64,000 bases of DNA. It comes from Gordonibacter urolithinfaciens (lineage in GTDB: Bacteria; Actinomycetota; Coriobacteriia; Coriobacteriales; Eggerthellaceae). The notes under the pieces were generated by a model. It saw only the letters and a program-made list of their open reading frames with translations, ran no database searches and was not told the DNA's origin. Shown piece after piece: positions 32,831 through 43,762 of the stretch. A program made the position numbers and the translations under genes. The first letter of the stretch is position 1, and each line of letters opens with the position of its first letter. The stretch covers positions 992,001 through 1,056,000 of the forward strand of contig NZ_LT900217.1 in assembly GCF_900199375.1 (NCBI RefSeq), in the 5' to 3' direction.

Positions 32831-33667
32831 CTACCCCCGCACGGCGGAGCGCAGCTTGCCCAGCGGCACGAACGTGAGCACCGCGCCCGCGATGACGAGA
32901 ATGAACACGAGGGAGGACACGAGCCACGACGCCTCGGCCACGTGGATGCCCACGCCGATGAGGGCCCACAGGAACACAAGGGGGAACGCCACGTCGTCGT
33001 ACATCTTGCGCATGACGTAGCCGAGGGCCAGCACGCCCGCCGTGAGGGCCAGCACCGAAAGCCCGTTGAAGAACGCGATGCCGCCGTCCAAAGCGCGCGT
33101 CACGAGGATGGCCATGTTCGCCAGCGCGGCCACCGTGACCCAGGCGGTGTAGATGGAGATGGGCACCCAGCCCCAGCCCGACTTCGCCGACCGGCGCACG
33201 TTCAGATACAGGGCTGCGAGCACCGCCCATTCGGCCAGGATGACGATGAACGAGATGCCCACCAGCTCGAAGTGCCACAGCGCCAGCCACAGCACGTTCA
33301 GCACGCAGCTGCCGATGAACAGCACGGACACGGGGGTGAAGCGCTTGGCGCGCAAGGGCGCCTCGCGCGTGTAGGACACGAGCCACGCGATGAGCGCCAC
33401 GTAGATGAGCGACCAGATGGAGAACACGTAGCCCGCCGGCGTGAACCAGGTGAACACGCCGTAGGCCACGGTGGCCGATGTGTTGCCCCCTACCTGGCCT
33501 CCCTCGATAACCGCGTTGCCGACGAGCGTGAGCGCGTAGACCACCCACATCGTCACCGTCTCGGCAGTCAGGTAGCCGCCGCGCTCAAGCTTGCGGCCGG
33601 CCTTCGTGCTGCGAGCCCGTTGCACGACGCCCGGTGCCGCCGTGGCATGATAGGCATGGTTGGGCAT
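32831..33667 (-). CDS. TspO/MBR family membrane protein
   Basis: The 278-residue protein has a TspO-like core (TWFTPAGYVFSIWSLIYVALIAWLV near residue 80, LNVLWLALWHFELVGISFIVILAEWAVLAALYL, GWGWVPISIYTAWVTVAALANMAI) and additional C-terminal helices, so it is longer than the 160-residue classical TspO. The W-x-P and aromatic pattern suggests tetrapyrrole or lipid binding in the membrane. The N-terminal 40 residues are polar. The start at 33667 follows AGGAAAGCGAGG. It is divergent from nothing and ends before the met promoter. Confidence 0.85.
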   Translation of the reverse strand: MPNHAYHATAAPGVVQRARSTKAGRKLERGGYLTAETVTMWVVYALTLVGNAVIEGGQVGGNTSATVAYGVFTWFTPAGYVFSIWSLIYVALIAWLVSYTREAPLRAKRFTPVSVLFIGSCVLNVLWLALWHFELVGISFIVILAEWAVLAALYLNVRRSAKSGWGWVPISIYTAWVTVAALANMAILVTRALDGGIAFFNGLSVLALTAGVLALGYVMRKMYDDVAFPLVFLWALIGVGIHVAEASWLVSSLVFILVIAGAVLTFVPLGKLRSAVRG

Positions 33668-33999
33668 GATGCACCTCGCTTTCCTAAGGGGGCGCCGAGA
33701 GCGCCCTCGATTCGATTGGTGCAGCCCAGTGTAGCGCGGCGCCGAGGCCGGGCCGTTACGGCCACATGGCAGGTATCCATCGCTTCGGCGCAGATGAGGG
33801 GCGCAAAGCTCAACGATGACGAAGATGCCGCCCTTCCCGCACCAACCGGAGGTCCCCCCTCATATCAGCCAGCCGAAACCATGCGACCAGAGACGGCCGC
33901 CCCGGCGCATGCGGTCAACCTCGGGGATTGCCGTATGCGCCGGACAGCTCCCCTAGCACACGAGCTCTCGGCCGGCTGATGGGATGACGAGGAGATCGC
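33668..33999. other. Gene-free stretch
   Basis: About 330 bases between the U32 peptidase gene and tspO, both on the minus strand. It holds the tspO ribosome site and a possible TACACT -10 near 33728; otherwise I see nothing specific. Confidence 0.4.
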
Positions 34000-35247
34000 C
34001 TACGGTGTCCTTATGCGCAGGAAGTCTCCCGGGGAGAGCTCTTCGGCGACCGTGAACGCGTACGCCTCGGCGGAGCGGTTCGCCACAGCTGCGGGGACGG
34101 GCGCGGGGTGCGGATCGTCCGCATCGGGTCGCGGCAGCCAGGCCAGGTTGCGCACCCGCACGCTGAAGGATGCGCGTCCGGGCACGACGGCCTCCAGCTC
34201 GTCGCCCTCGCAGAAGCGGTTGCGGCACACCGCCTCCACGCGCCAGGCGCCGTGCCCGGCGGGGGCGCATACGCGCACGTCGGCCGCATGCAGGCACTCC
34301 CTCACGTAGCCGTCGCATTCCGGCGACTGCTCGGCGGCCCCGTAGTAGAAGCCGGTTGAGTACGGACGGTGCGACACGCACGCGAGCTCGGCCGCGCCCT
34401 CGGCCGGGTCGGCCCCGTCGAGCACGCGGCGGTAGGCGTGCACGACCGATGCCACGTAGAACGCCTTCTTGTTGCGCCCCTCTATCTTGAGCGAGTCCAC
34501 GCCGGCGGCGGCCAGATCGTCCAGGTGCTCCACCATGCACAGGTCCTGCGCGTTCATGACGTAGGTGCCGCGCACGTCCTCCTCCACCGGGTAGAACTCG
34601 CCGGAGCGCTGCTCCTCCACCAGCGCGTAGCTCCACCGGCACGGCTGGGCGCAGTGCCCCCTGTTGCCCGAGCGGCCGGCCATGGCCGAGCTCAAGAGGC
34701 AGCGCCCCGACACGGCCATGCACATGGCCCCGTGCACGAACGCCTCCAGCTCCAGATCGCGCGGCGCGTCGGCGCGCATCCGCGCGATGTCTTCCACGCT
34801 CATCTCGCGGGCGCACACCACGCGGCTCGCCCCCAGCTCGTGCCACATGCGGGCCGCGACGGCGTTCATGACGCCCGCCTGCGTGCTCACGTGCAGGTCC
34901 GCATGCGGCGCGTGCTTGCGCGCGAGCGAGAACGCGCCGAGGTCGCTCACGATGAGCGCGTCCGCGCCGGCCGCGTCGAGTGCCTCCAGGTACGCCGGCA
35001 GCGCCGCCACATCGTCGGCGTCCATGAGCGCGTTCACGGCCACGTAGGCCTTCGCGCCGGCCGCATGAGCGCAGGCCACCGCCGCCGGCACGTCGTCGAG
35101 CGCGAAGTTCGAGGCGCGCTGGCGCAGCCCGAAGCGATCGCAGGCGAAGTACACGGCGTCCGCCCCGAAGCGCACCGCCGCCTCCAGCTGCGCCCGCCCG
35201 CCGGCCGGCGCGAGGAGTTCCGGGATATGTGCCGTCTGATTTCGCAT
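34000..35247 (-). CDS. Peptidase U32 family protein
   Basis: The 415-residue protein has the U32 signature LEAFVHGAMCMAVSGRCLLSS near residue 180 and the iron-sulfur or metal Cys set GHCAQPCRW. It also has ELLAPAGGRAQLEAAVRFGADAVYF at the start and DSLKIEGRNKKAFYVASVVHAYRR. Family members are collagenase-like peptidases or RlhA/TrhP-type RNA hydroxylation proteins; the Cys-rich motif and size fit the latter at least as well. ATG 35247 lies seven bases after a TACAAT -10, so the transcript is predicted leaderless. Confidence 0.92.
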   Translation of the reverse strand: MRNQTAHIPELLAPAGGRAQLEAAVRFGADAVYFACDRFGLRQRASNFALDDVPAAVACAHAAGAKAYVAVNALMDADDVAALPAYLEALDAAGADALIVSDLGAFSLARKHAPHADLHVSTQAGVMNAVAARMWHELGASRVVCAREMSVEDIARMRADAPRDLELEAFVHGAMCMAVSGRCLLSSAMAGRSGNRGHCAQPCRWSYALVEEQRSGEFYPVEEDVRGTYVMNAQDLCMVEHLDDLAAAGVDSLKIEGRNKKAFYVASVVHAYRRVLDGADPAEGAAELACVSHRPYSTGFYYGAAEQSPECDGYVRECLHAADVRVCAPAGHGAWRVEAVCRNRFCEGDELEAVVPGRASFSVRVRNLAWLPRPDADDPHPAPVPAAVANRSAEAYAFTVAEELSPGDFLRIRTP

Positions 35248-35254
35248 GCGCCGT

Positions 35255-35260
35255 ATTGTA
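35255..35260 (-). promoter_or_regulatory. Leaderless-type -10 (TACAAT) of U32 gene
   Basis: TACAAT on the minus strand ends seven bases before the ATG; there is no room for a ribosome binding site. No -35 recognised. Confidence 0.55.
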
Positions 35261-35329
35261 GCGCAGGACGACGGCGGCGCGACCCATCGCCAAAAGCTCA
35301 AGCGCGGAGGAAGGCTTCACTATCACGAG

Positions 35330-35433
35330 TTTTCTAAGTGCTAACCGGATAACTTTAAAAATGGAGAAGTTTTCCGGTTAGCACTTGGAAAACTTTTCAT
35401 TTTCGATAATTTTCCAAGTGCTAACCGGAAAAC
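35330..35433. promoter_or_regulatory. Triple alternating palindromic repeat before the DUF4143 ATPase gene
   Basis: The motif AAGTGCTAACCGGAaAACTT occurs three times in alternating orientation: 35336-35355 (+), 35369-35392 (-) and 35410-35433 (+). Copies two and three form a 24-bp perfect inverted repeat with a 17-base loop. The last copy covers the expected -35 region of the ATPase promoter, so this looks like a multi-site operator. Confidence 0.7.
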
Positions 35434-35434
35434 C

Positions 35435-35443
35435 TGCTATCCT
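35435..35443 (+). promoter_or_regulatory. Extended -10 promoter (TGCTATCCT) of ATPase gene
   Basis: TGC-TATCCT directly follows the third palindrome copy and lies 28 bases before the start codon. Confidence 0.55.
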
Positions 35444-35471
35444 AAAATCACCCATAGAGCAAGGAGCCTTT

Positions 35472-36683
35472 ATGATTCGCCGCCCTCTTTACATGAACAA
35501 GCTCGAAGACTTGAAGGCCCCCGAGCTCGTCAAGGCCATCGTCGGCGTGCGCCGTTGCGGGAAGTCGACCCTCATGAGACAGCTCCGCAACGACCTGGTG
35601 GAAGGCGGCACCTCCCCCGACTCCATCATCTACGTCGACTTCGAGCTCCCCTCGAACAGCAGCCTCACCGATCCGGACGCGTTCATCGCCCACGTCGCCG
35701 AGCGTGCGAACCGCGAGGGCCCTAAGTACCTCTTCGTCGACGAGGTGCAGGAGCTCGATCGCTGGGAACCGACGATCAACGGGCTTCGCGCGGAATTCGG
35801 GCTGGACATCTACGTCACCGGATCGAACGCGAGGATGTTCTCGGGCGAGGACATGACGTACCTCTCCGGCCGTTACGTGAGCCTGCACGTCCTGCCGCTT
35901 TCCCTAGCGGAGCTCTGCCAGTTCGTCGGCATCGACGTCTCCGAACGCCAGGCGGCCGAAGACGCCTACGAGCTCCTCGTGCGGGAAGGCGGCTTCCCCG
36001 CCGTGGCGCTCGCCCCCACCGACGCCCTCAAGCACGCCATCCTCGACGGCATCTACGACTCCGTGTTCACGCGAGACATCCTGCTGCGCGGAAGGATTCG
36101 CAACGAGGCGGCTTTCGCGCGCGTGGCCTCGTTCGTGCTCGACAACGTCGGCAACCAAACCTCCGCCTCGGCTATCGAGAAGGCCCTCAGGGCAGGCGGC
36201 CACAGAGTGAGCGCCGAGACGATCGACAACTACCTCTCGCTCATGCAGAAGGCCCACCTCATCTACCGCTGCGACCGCTACGACATCCGCGGCAAGGAGC
36301 GCCTGCGCACGAACGGAAAATACTACGTCGTCGACCCCGGCCTTCGCAACCGCGTCTTGGGGCTGCGCGCCGGCAACCGCGGCCATCTGACGGAGAACAT
36401 GGTGTTCCTCGAGCTCATCCGCCGGGGATACGACGTGAGTGTCGGAACGCTTCCCAACGCCGAGATCGATTTCGTCGTGCAGGACGGGAGAAGCATTAGC
36501 TATGTTCAGGTGAGCGAGACCGTGCTCGATCCCACCACGCTCGAACGCGAGCTCACCCCCTTCGCCAAGCTCTCAGACGGATTCCCTCGCGTGCTGATCA
36601 CGAAAGACCGCACCGACTACGGCCGCGACGGCGTGCGCCACGTGAACCTGTACGATTTCCTGCTGGGAGCGCCGCTTCCCTGA
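35472..36683 (+). CDS. AAA+ ATPase with C-terminal DUF4143 domain
   Basis: The 403-residue protein has the AAA_14 ATPase domain with Walker A GVRRCGKST (about 24-32), Walker B KYLFVDEVQ (about 88-96) and sensor-like YVTGSNARMFSGE. The DUF4143 domain follows (about 200-370: FTRDILLRGRIRNEAAFARVASFVLDNVGNQTS, KAHLIYRCDRYDI, KYYVVDPGLRN, ENMVFLELIRRGYDVSVGT, EIDFVV). The C-terminal part resembles a PD-(D/E)XK nuclease (EIDFVVQDGRSISYVQV). Function of the family is unknown; defence or genome-maintenance roles have been proposed. ATG 35472 follows AAGGAG. A palindromic promoter suggests autoregulation. Confidence 0.93.
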   Translation: MIRRPLYMNKLEDLKAPELVKAIVGVRRCGKSTLMRQLRNDLVEGGTSPDSIIYVDFELPSNSSLTDPDAFIAHVAERANREGPKYLFVDEVQELDRWEPTINGLRAEFGLDIYVTGSNARMFSGEDMTYLSGRYVSLHVLPLSLAELCQFVGIDVSERQAAEDAYELLVREGGFPAVALAPTDALKHAILDGIYDSVFTRDILLRGRIRNEAAFARVASFVLDNVGNQTSASAIEKALRAGGHRVSAETIDNYLSLMQKAHLIYRCDRYDIRGKERLRTNGKYYVVDPGLRNRVLGLRAGNRGHLTENMVFLELIRRGYDVSVGTLPNAEIDFVVQDGRSISYVQVSETVLDPTTLERELTPFAKLSDGFPRVLITKDRTDYGRDGVRHVNLYDFLLGAPLP

Positions 36684-36698
36684 GAAAATCCAAGGAGA

Positions 36699-36725
36699 GG
36701 GACAAGAGAACCGCCCCCTTGTCCC
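36699..36725 (-). repeat. REP palindrome behind the ATPase gene
   Basis: Minus-strand GGGACAAGGGGGCGGTTCTCTTGTCCC: 8-bp arms (36699-36706, 36718-36725) around the same 11-base loop as the RAYT-flanking copies, one base different. Confidence 0.8.
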
Positions 36726-36746
36726 CTAACAGGAAAACTTCCGACA

Positions 36747-36778
36747 CGAAAAGGACGGCCCCTCGGAGCCGTCCTTCG
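36747..36778 (-). terminator. cysS terminator, bidirectional
   Basis: AAGGACGGC (36751-36759) pairs with GCCGTCCTT (36768-36776). On the minus strand the stem is followed by TTTCG, 26 bases after the cysS stop; it probably also ends the convergent ATPase transcript. Confidence 0.75.
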
Positions 36779-36801
36779 CATGCGAATCCTTTGACGCCGC
36801 C

Positions 36802-38313
36802 CTACCCTTCGTACGTCACGCGGGCGCCCTGGGGGGTGTCCTCGATGGTGAAGCCGAGGCCGCATAAGCCGTCGCGGACGGCGTCGGCGCGGGCCCAGTC
36901 CTTGGCGGCGCGGGCGTCGGCGCGGGCGGCCAGGAGCGCGTCCACGGCCTCGGCGGCATCCGAGCCCTCGTAGCCGGCGATGTCGGCGGCCAGCGCCACG
37001 ACCTCGGCGGGGTACGCAGAGCCTTCGCCCGCCGCATCCGCGGCGGCGGCCTCCACGTCGATGCCGAACACGCCCATGAGCTCGACGATGAGCGCGCGGG
37101 CGTCGCGCACGGGCGGCACGTCGGACAGCGACAGCGTCTTGCCCGCCGCCTGCGCGTTCACGTCGGCGATGAAGTCGAACACCTCGCCCAGCGCCTTGCA
37201 CGTGTTGAAGTCGTCGTCCATGGCAAGGATGAAGCCCATCTTCGCCTGGCGCGTGCGGTCCGTGAGCGCGCGCAGGTCGAGCGGCGAGGGGATGTCCTCG
37301 GCGTTGGCCAGCAGCCAGTCCAGGTTCTTCACCGCGTTCTCGATGCGGCCGAGCGCCGAGGCGGCCTCGTCCAGGCGGTCGGCGGAGAAGTCGAGGGGGC
37401 TGCGGTAGTGCGTCTGCAGCATGAGGAAGCGCAGCACCTCGGGACGCGTCGTCTCCAGCACTTCGCGCAGCAGCTTGAAGTTCCCCAGCGACTTGCTCAT
37501 CTTCTCGGAGTTGATCTGCAGCATGCCGCCGTGCATCCAGTGGTTCGCGAACGTGCAGCCGCACGCGGCCTCGCTCTGGGCGCGCTCGTTCTCGTGGTGC
37601 GGGAACACGAGGTCGCCGCCGCCGCCGTGGATGTCGAACGGCAGCCCCAGGTACTTGCGCGACATGGCCGAGCACTCGATGTGCCAGCCCGGACGGCCCA
37701 TGCCCCACGGCGACTCCCACGCCGGCTCACCGGGCTTGGCGGCCTTCCACAGCGCGAAGTCGAGCGGGTCGCGCTTGCGGTCCTCCACGCCCTTGCCGTC
37801 GGCGCGCAGCTCGCGGTGACCTCCCTCCATCTCGTCGACGTTGCGGCCCGAGAGCGCCCCGTAGTCCGGGAACGAGCGCACGCTGAAGTACACGTCGCCC
37901 TCCACCTCGTAGGCGTGGCCGCCGTCCACGAGCTCGCCGATGAGCTCGATCATCTCGGGGATCTCCTCGGTGGCCTTCGGGCGCACGTCGGGGTCGAGCA
38001 CGTTCGCGCGGCGCATGTCCTCGATGAACGCCTCGGTGTACTCGGCGGCCACCTCGGCGGCCGGGCGGCCCTCCTCGAGCGACTTGCCGATGATCTTGTC
38101 GTCGACGTCGGTGACGTTCTGCACGAACTTCACGTCGAAGCCGCGCCACATGAGGTAGCGGCGGATGTTGTCGAAGCTGATGAACGTGCGCGCGTTGCCC
38201 ACATGGATGTAGTTGTACACGGTGGGGCCGCACACGTACATGCCGACCTTGCCGCGCTCGAGCGTCTCGAGGTCCACCTTCTCGCGGACCTTGGTGTCGT
38301 AGAGCCTGATCAT
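36802..38313 (-). CDS. cysS: Cysteine--tRNA ligase
   Basis: The 503-residue class I synthetase has CGPTVYNYIHVGNAR (zinc Cys and HIGH-type motif, about 28-42), the further zinc ligands in IECSAMS and HHENE, and the KMSKSLGN loop near residue 275. The DALR anticodon domain occupies the C-terminal quarter. ATG 38313 follows GAGGACA. It lies 112 bases downstream of ispF and has its own extended -10 promoter, so it may be expressed both alone and from the epsC operon. Confidence 0.97.
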   Translation of the reverse strand: MIRLYDTKVREKVDLETLERGKVGMYVCGPTVYNYIHVGNARTFISFDNIRRYLMWRGFDVKFVQNVTDVDDKIIGKSLEEGRPAAEVAAEYTEAFIEDMRRANVLDPDVRPKATEEIPEMIELIGELVDGGHAYEVEGDVYFSVRSFPDYGALSGRNVDEMEGGHRELRADGKGVEDRKRDPLDFALWKAAKPGEPAWESPWGMGRPGWHIECSAMSRKYLGLPFDIHGGGGDLVFPHHENERAQSEAACGCTFANHWMHGGMLQINSEKMSKSLGNFKLLREVLETTRPEVLRFLMLQTHYRSPLDFSADRLDEAASALGRIENAVKNLDWLLANAEDIPSPLDLRALTDRTRQAKMGFILAMDDDFNTCKALGEVFDFIADVNAQAAGKTLSLSDVPPVRDARALIVELMGVFGIDVEAAAADAAGEGSAYPAEVVALAADIAGYEGSDAAEAVDALLAARADARAAKDWARADAVRDGLCGLGFTIEDTPQGARVTYEG

Positions 38314-38375
38314 AGAGTGTCCTCGCATCCTGCCTGTCCGAAACGCCGCCCCATGCGGGCGCGCGTCAACCTGAA

Positions 38376-38384
38376 ATTCTAGCA
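38376..38384 (-). promoter_or_regulatory. cysS promoter, extended -10 (TGCTAGAAT)
   Basis: TGC-TAGAAT on the minus strand, 62 bases before cysS. TTGACG lies downstream rather than upstream, so no -35 is claimed. Confidence 0.55.
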
Positions 38385-38425
38385 CAGCGGGCCGAGCGGG
38401 CCGGCTTCCCGAAGGAACCGGCCTT

Positions 38426-38929
38426 CTAGCTACATCGGCAGAGCAGGCACGCGGCCGTGGCGGAGATGCCCTCCTCGCGGCCCTCGAAGCCCAGGTGCTC
38501 GGTGGTGGTGGCCTTCACGCCCACGTTCTCCACGGGGATGCCCATGGCGGCGGCCAGGTTCGCGCGCATGGCATCGCGGTGCGGCGAGAGCTTGGGCGCT
38601 TGAGCGGCGATGACGGAATCCACGTCGAGGATGGCGTAGCCCTCCTCGCGCACCTTGTCGGCCACGGCGGCCAAGAGCTTGAGCGAGTCCGCATCCTTGA
38701 AGGCCGGGTCGGTGTCGGGGAAGAGCTTCCCGATGTCGCCCCCGCGGATGCCGCCGAGCAGGGCGTCGGCAATGGCGTGCGCGAGCACGTCGGCATCCGA
38801 GTGCCCCAAGAGCCCGCGCGCATGCGGTATGTCCACGCCGCCCAGAACGAGCCGGCGCCCCTCGGCGAACGCATGCACGTCGTAGCCCTGCCCGATGCGC
38901 AGGGAGGCCGGATCGAACGAGCCCGTCAT
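38426..38929 (-). CDS. ispF: 2-C-methyl-D-erythritol 2,4-cyclodiphosphate synthase
   Basis: The 167-residue MEP-pathway enzyme shows the metal site GQGYDVHAF (Asp and His), [40 protein letters not shown] and the C-terminal [17 protein letters not shown]. It makes the cyclic diphosphate intermediate of isoprenoid synthesis. It overlaps ispD by four bases (ATGA), showing coupled translation. The tail ACLLCRCS is slightly unusual. Confidence 0.97.
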   Translation of the reverse strand: MTGSFDPASLRIGQGYDVHAFAEGRRLVLGGVDIPHARGLLGHSDADVLAHAIADALLGGIRGGDIGKLFPDTDPAFKDADSLKLLAAVADKVREEGYAILDVDSVIAAQAPKLSPHRDAMRANLAAAMGIPVENVGVKATTTEHLGFEGREEGISATAACLLCRCS

Positions 38930-39768
38930 TCCTCTGCCCCCTTCATGTAGTTGGTGCGCACGGCGGCGGCCAGCATGAGGTAGTCCTCAGGCACGGTGAG
39001 CTTGATGTTGTCGCGCTTGCCCTCCACCACGAGCACGCGGCCGCCCAAGCGCTCGATGAGCGAGGAGTCGTCGGTGCCCATGAAGCCGTCGGAGAGCGCC
39101 GAGGCGTGCGCGCGGCGGTAGATGCCGGCGCGGAACACCTGCGGGGTCTGCGCGTTCCAGAACACGCGGCGATCGGGCGTGCCCACGATCACGCCGTTCT
39201 CCACCACCTTCAAGGTGTCCACCGCCGGGTGCGCCACCACGGCGCCGTCGCAGTCGATGTTGCCCTTGAGCGTGGCGATGGTGTGCGCGATGAGGTCGGG
39301 CGAGATGAGCGGGCGGGCGCCGTCGTGCAGGATGACGTACTCGTAGTCGTCCGGCACGAACTCCAGGCCCGAGAACGCCGATTCCTGGCGGCTGGGGCCC
39401 GAGGGCGCCACCACGATGGGCGTGACGAACGGGAACGGGTCGATGGCGCGCTTGAGGTACTCGTCGCAGCGGTCCTCGGGGCACACGATGACGATGAGCC
39501 CGATGTCGCCCACAGCGTCGAAGGCCTCGGCCGACCAGGTGAGGATGGGCTTGCCCGCTATCTCCACGAGCTGCTTGCCGCCCTCCTTGCCGAAGCGCTC
39601 CCCCGTGCCGCCGGCCAGTATGATGGCCGCGGTCTGCGGGTTCTTGTCGACCTCGCCCTTCAGCCCGTGCAGCGACTGCGCGATCGTGTCGATGTCCAAG
39701 CTGTCGCACGCCAGCTCAGGCGCGCGCAGCACCTCCGACGAGAACACGGGATCGATTGTCTTGGTCAT
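38926..39768 (-). CDS. ispD: 2-C-methyl-D-erythritol 4-phosphate cytidylyltransferase
   Basis: The 280-residue enzyme has the nucleotidyltransferase loop [20 protein letters not shown] (from about residue 46), [12 protein letters not shown] and the C-terminal [19 protein letters not shown]. It couples MEP to CTP. Residues 1-45 are an extra acidic N-terminal segment not needed for the fold; a later start would be V or L codons only, so ATG 39768 is kept. It lies 60 bases after epsC and overlaps ispF. Confidence 0.95.
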   Translation of the reverse strand: MTKTIDPVFSSEVLRAPELACDSLDIDTIAQSLHGLKGEVDKNPQTAAIILAGGTGERFGKEGGKQLVEIAGKPILTWSAEAFDAVGDIGLIVIVCPEDRCDEYLKRAIDPFPFVTPIVVAPSGPSRQESAFSGLEFVPDDYEYVILHDGARPLISPDLIAHTIATLKGNIDCDGAVVAHPAVDTLKVVENGVIVGTPDRRVFWNAQTPQVFRAGIYRRAHASALSDGFMGTDDSSLIERLGGRVLVVEGKRDNIKLTVPEDYLMLAAAVRTNYMKGAEE

Positions 39769-39828
39769 GGGATCTTCCTCTCCGCCTTGCGCTGTTCCGT
39801 TTCCGCCCCGCCCGCTGCGCCCGCGGAC

Positions 39829-40770
39829 TTAGTCCCGCTCGCCCGGTTGGCGCACGGTGATCTCCTGCGCCTTCAGCGACACGCGGGAATGCGGCGGGAT
39901 CGACGAGGTGACGAACGCGGAACCGGCGATGACCGACCCCTTCCCGATCACCGTCTCGCCGCCGAGCACCGAGGCGTTGGAGTAGATGGTCACGTCGTCC
40001 TCGATGGTGGGATGGCGCCGCACCCCCGCGAGCCGCTGCCCGCCGCGCGTGGACAGCGCGCCGAGCGTCACGCCTTGGTAGAGCTTCACGTGGTCGCCGA
40101 TGACGGTGGTCTCGCCTATCACCACGCCCGTGCCGTGGTCGATGAAGAAGTACTCGCCGATCTCGGCCCCCGCGCCGATGTCGATGCCCGTGCCGCTGTG
40201 CGCGAGCTCGGTCATGATGCGCGGGATGATGGGCACGTTCTGCTGGTAGAGCACGTGCGCGATACGGTACACGTAGATGGCGTACAGGCCTGGATACGAG
40301 AAGATGACCTCCTCCTTCGAGCCGGCGGCCGGATCTCCGTCGTAGAGCGCCTGAACATCGGTGAGCAGCACCCGCTGGATGCTGGGAAGCTCGTCGAAAA
40401 ACACCGTGCACACCTCCGAGGCGCGATCGCAGATGCGCTCGGGAGTCCCGCCGCACAGCGAGCGGGCCGGATCGGCCTCCTCGGCGTCGCGGTCGTCGGA
40501 CGTGTAGGCGAGGGCGAGGACGATCTGCTCGCGCAGCGCCCGCTCGATCTGGATGAGCGTCTCGCCGATGAAGTACTCCGGACTCGTGGACGGCGTGAGC
40601 ATCTCGTCGCCGAAATAGCCCGGAAACAGCACCCGCCGCAAGTCCTTGAGAACCCCCTTCACGGCCGAGCGGCTGGGAAACTGCCGCCCCGGTTTCGTGA
40701 AGAATATCTCGTCGGCCTCGTAGTTCTTCTCGATGCCCTTCACGATGCGATCGAGGTTGTCTCCGAACAT
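39829..40770 (-). CDS. epsC: Serine O-acetyltransferase, EpsC type
   Basis: The 313-residue protein has an N-terminal helical domain (about 1-180) and a left-handed beta-helix of hexapeptide repeats (about 190-295: GTGIDIGAGAEIGEYFFIDHGTGVVIGETTVIGDHVKLYQGVTLGALS). The active-site His-Gly-Thr is in DHGTGVV. It makes O-acetylserine for cysteine synthesis. ATG 40770 follows AGGAGG. The downstream genes ispD, ispF and cysS complete a four-gene run, with cysteine supply and Cys-tRNA synthesis in one transcript. A long hairpin lies in the leader. Confidence 0.95.
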   Translation of the reverse strand: MFGDNLDRIVKGIEKNYEADEIFFTKPGRQFPSRSAVKGVLKDLRRVLFPGYFGDEMLTPSTSPEYFIGETLIQIERALREQIVLALAYTSDDRDAEEADPARSLCGGTPERICDRASEVCTVFFDELPSIQRVLLTDVQALYDGDPAAGSKEEVIFSYPGLYAIYVYRIAHVLYQQNVPIIPRIMTELAHSGTGIDIGAGAEIGEYFFIDHGTGVVIGETTVIGDHVKLYQGVTLGALSTRGGQRLAGVRRHPTIEDDVTIYSNASVLGGETVIGKGSVIAGSAFVTSSIPPHSRVSLKAQEITVRQPGERD

Positions 40771-40817
40771 AGAACCTCCTGTAGTCGGTCGGTTGAGCGA
40801 AGCTCGCATAGGCGCCG

Positions 40818-40896
40818 CAGGGCATGGGCTCTGCCCTTGCCGCCCAACAGGCGGCCCGTCGCAGGTCGTCGGCAAGGGCAGAGCCCATGCCCTGCA
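40818..40896 (-). repeat. 26-bp perfect inverted repeat in the epsC leader
   Basis: Arms 40818-40843 and 40871-40896 are exact inverses (gcagggcatgggctctgccc..). The 27-base loop contains a competing CCGCC/GGCGG pairing that shares bases with the main arm. No T-tract follows on either side. The stem begins about 30 bases after the predicted start of transcription. Confidence 0.75.
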
Positions 40897-40931
40897 AACG
40901 GGCCGAACGATGCAGCAATCAGCGTTTCCCC

Positions 40932-40937
40932 AGTATA
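40932..40937 (-). promoter_or_regulatory. Probable epsC -10 (TATACT)
   Basis: TATACT on the minus strand in an AT-rich patch between the clpC terminator and the hairpin; no -35 recognised. Confidence 0.4.
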
Positions 40938-40960
40938 CGACAAATGCGGGTCCAGAACGC

Positions 40961-41009
40961 AAGAAACCCCTGCTCCCCGGGCGCCAGATGCGAGCCCAGG
41001 GAACAGGGG
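40961..41009 (-). terminator. clpC terminator
   Basis: Arms 40994-41009 and 40967-40982 pair over 16 bp with one or two mismatches; on the minus strand TTTCTTGC follows. It lies 19 bases after the clpC stop codon. Confidence 0.8.
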
Positions 41010-41027
41010 AGCTTTTCAGGGGGAGCG

Positions 41028-43592
<2,565 letters not shown>

Positions 43593-43638
43593 GCTAGCCT
43601 CTATTCTCGCAGAGTCTATCGTATGGTTCCGTGCCATC

Positions 43639-43665
43639 TTAGCACTCTTGTATTGAGAGTGCCAA
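43639..43665 (-). promoter_or_regulatory. CIRCE operator (HrcA site) of clpC
   Basis: TTAGCACTC-n9-GAGTGCCAA matches the CIRCE consensus in 17 of 18 arm positions. It overlaps a minus-strand promoter TTGGCA-18-TAAGAT. clpC should therefore be repressed by HrcA and induced by heat shock. Confidence 0.93.
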
Positions 43666-43762
43666 TGCCGCATATGGCCGCACACGCTCGCTCCACAAGC
43701 GCAGGCGGCGGCGACCCGTTCATCCTATCACGACCTCCGGCTGCGCGCTGCCGTGCCCCCCG

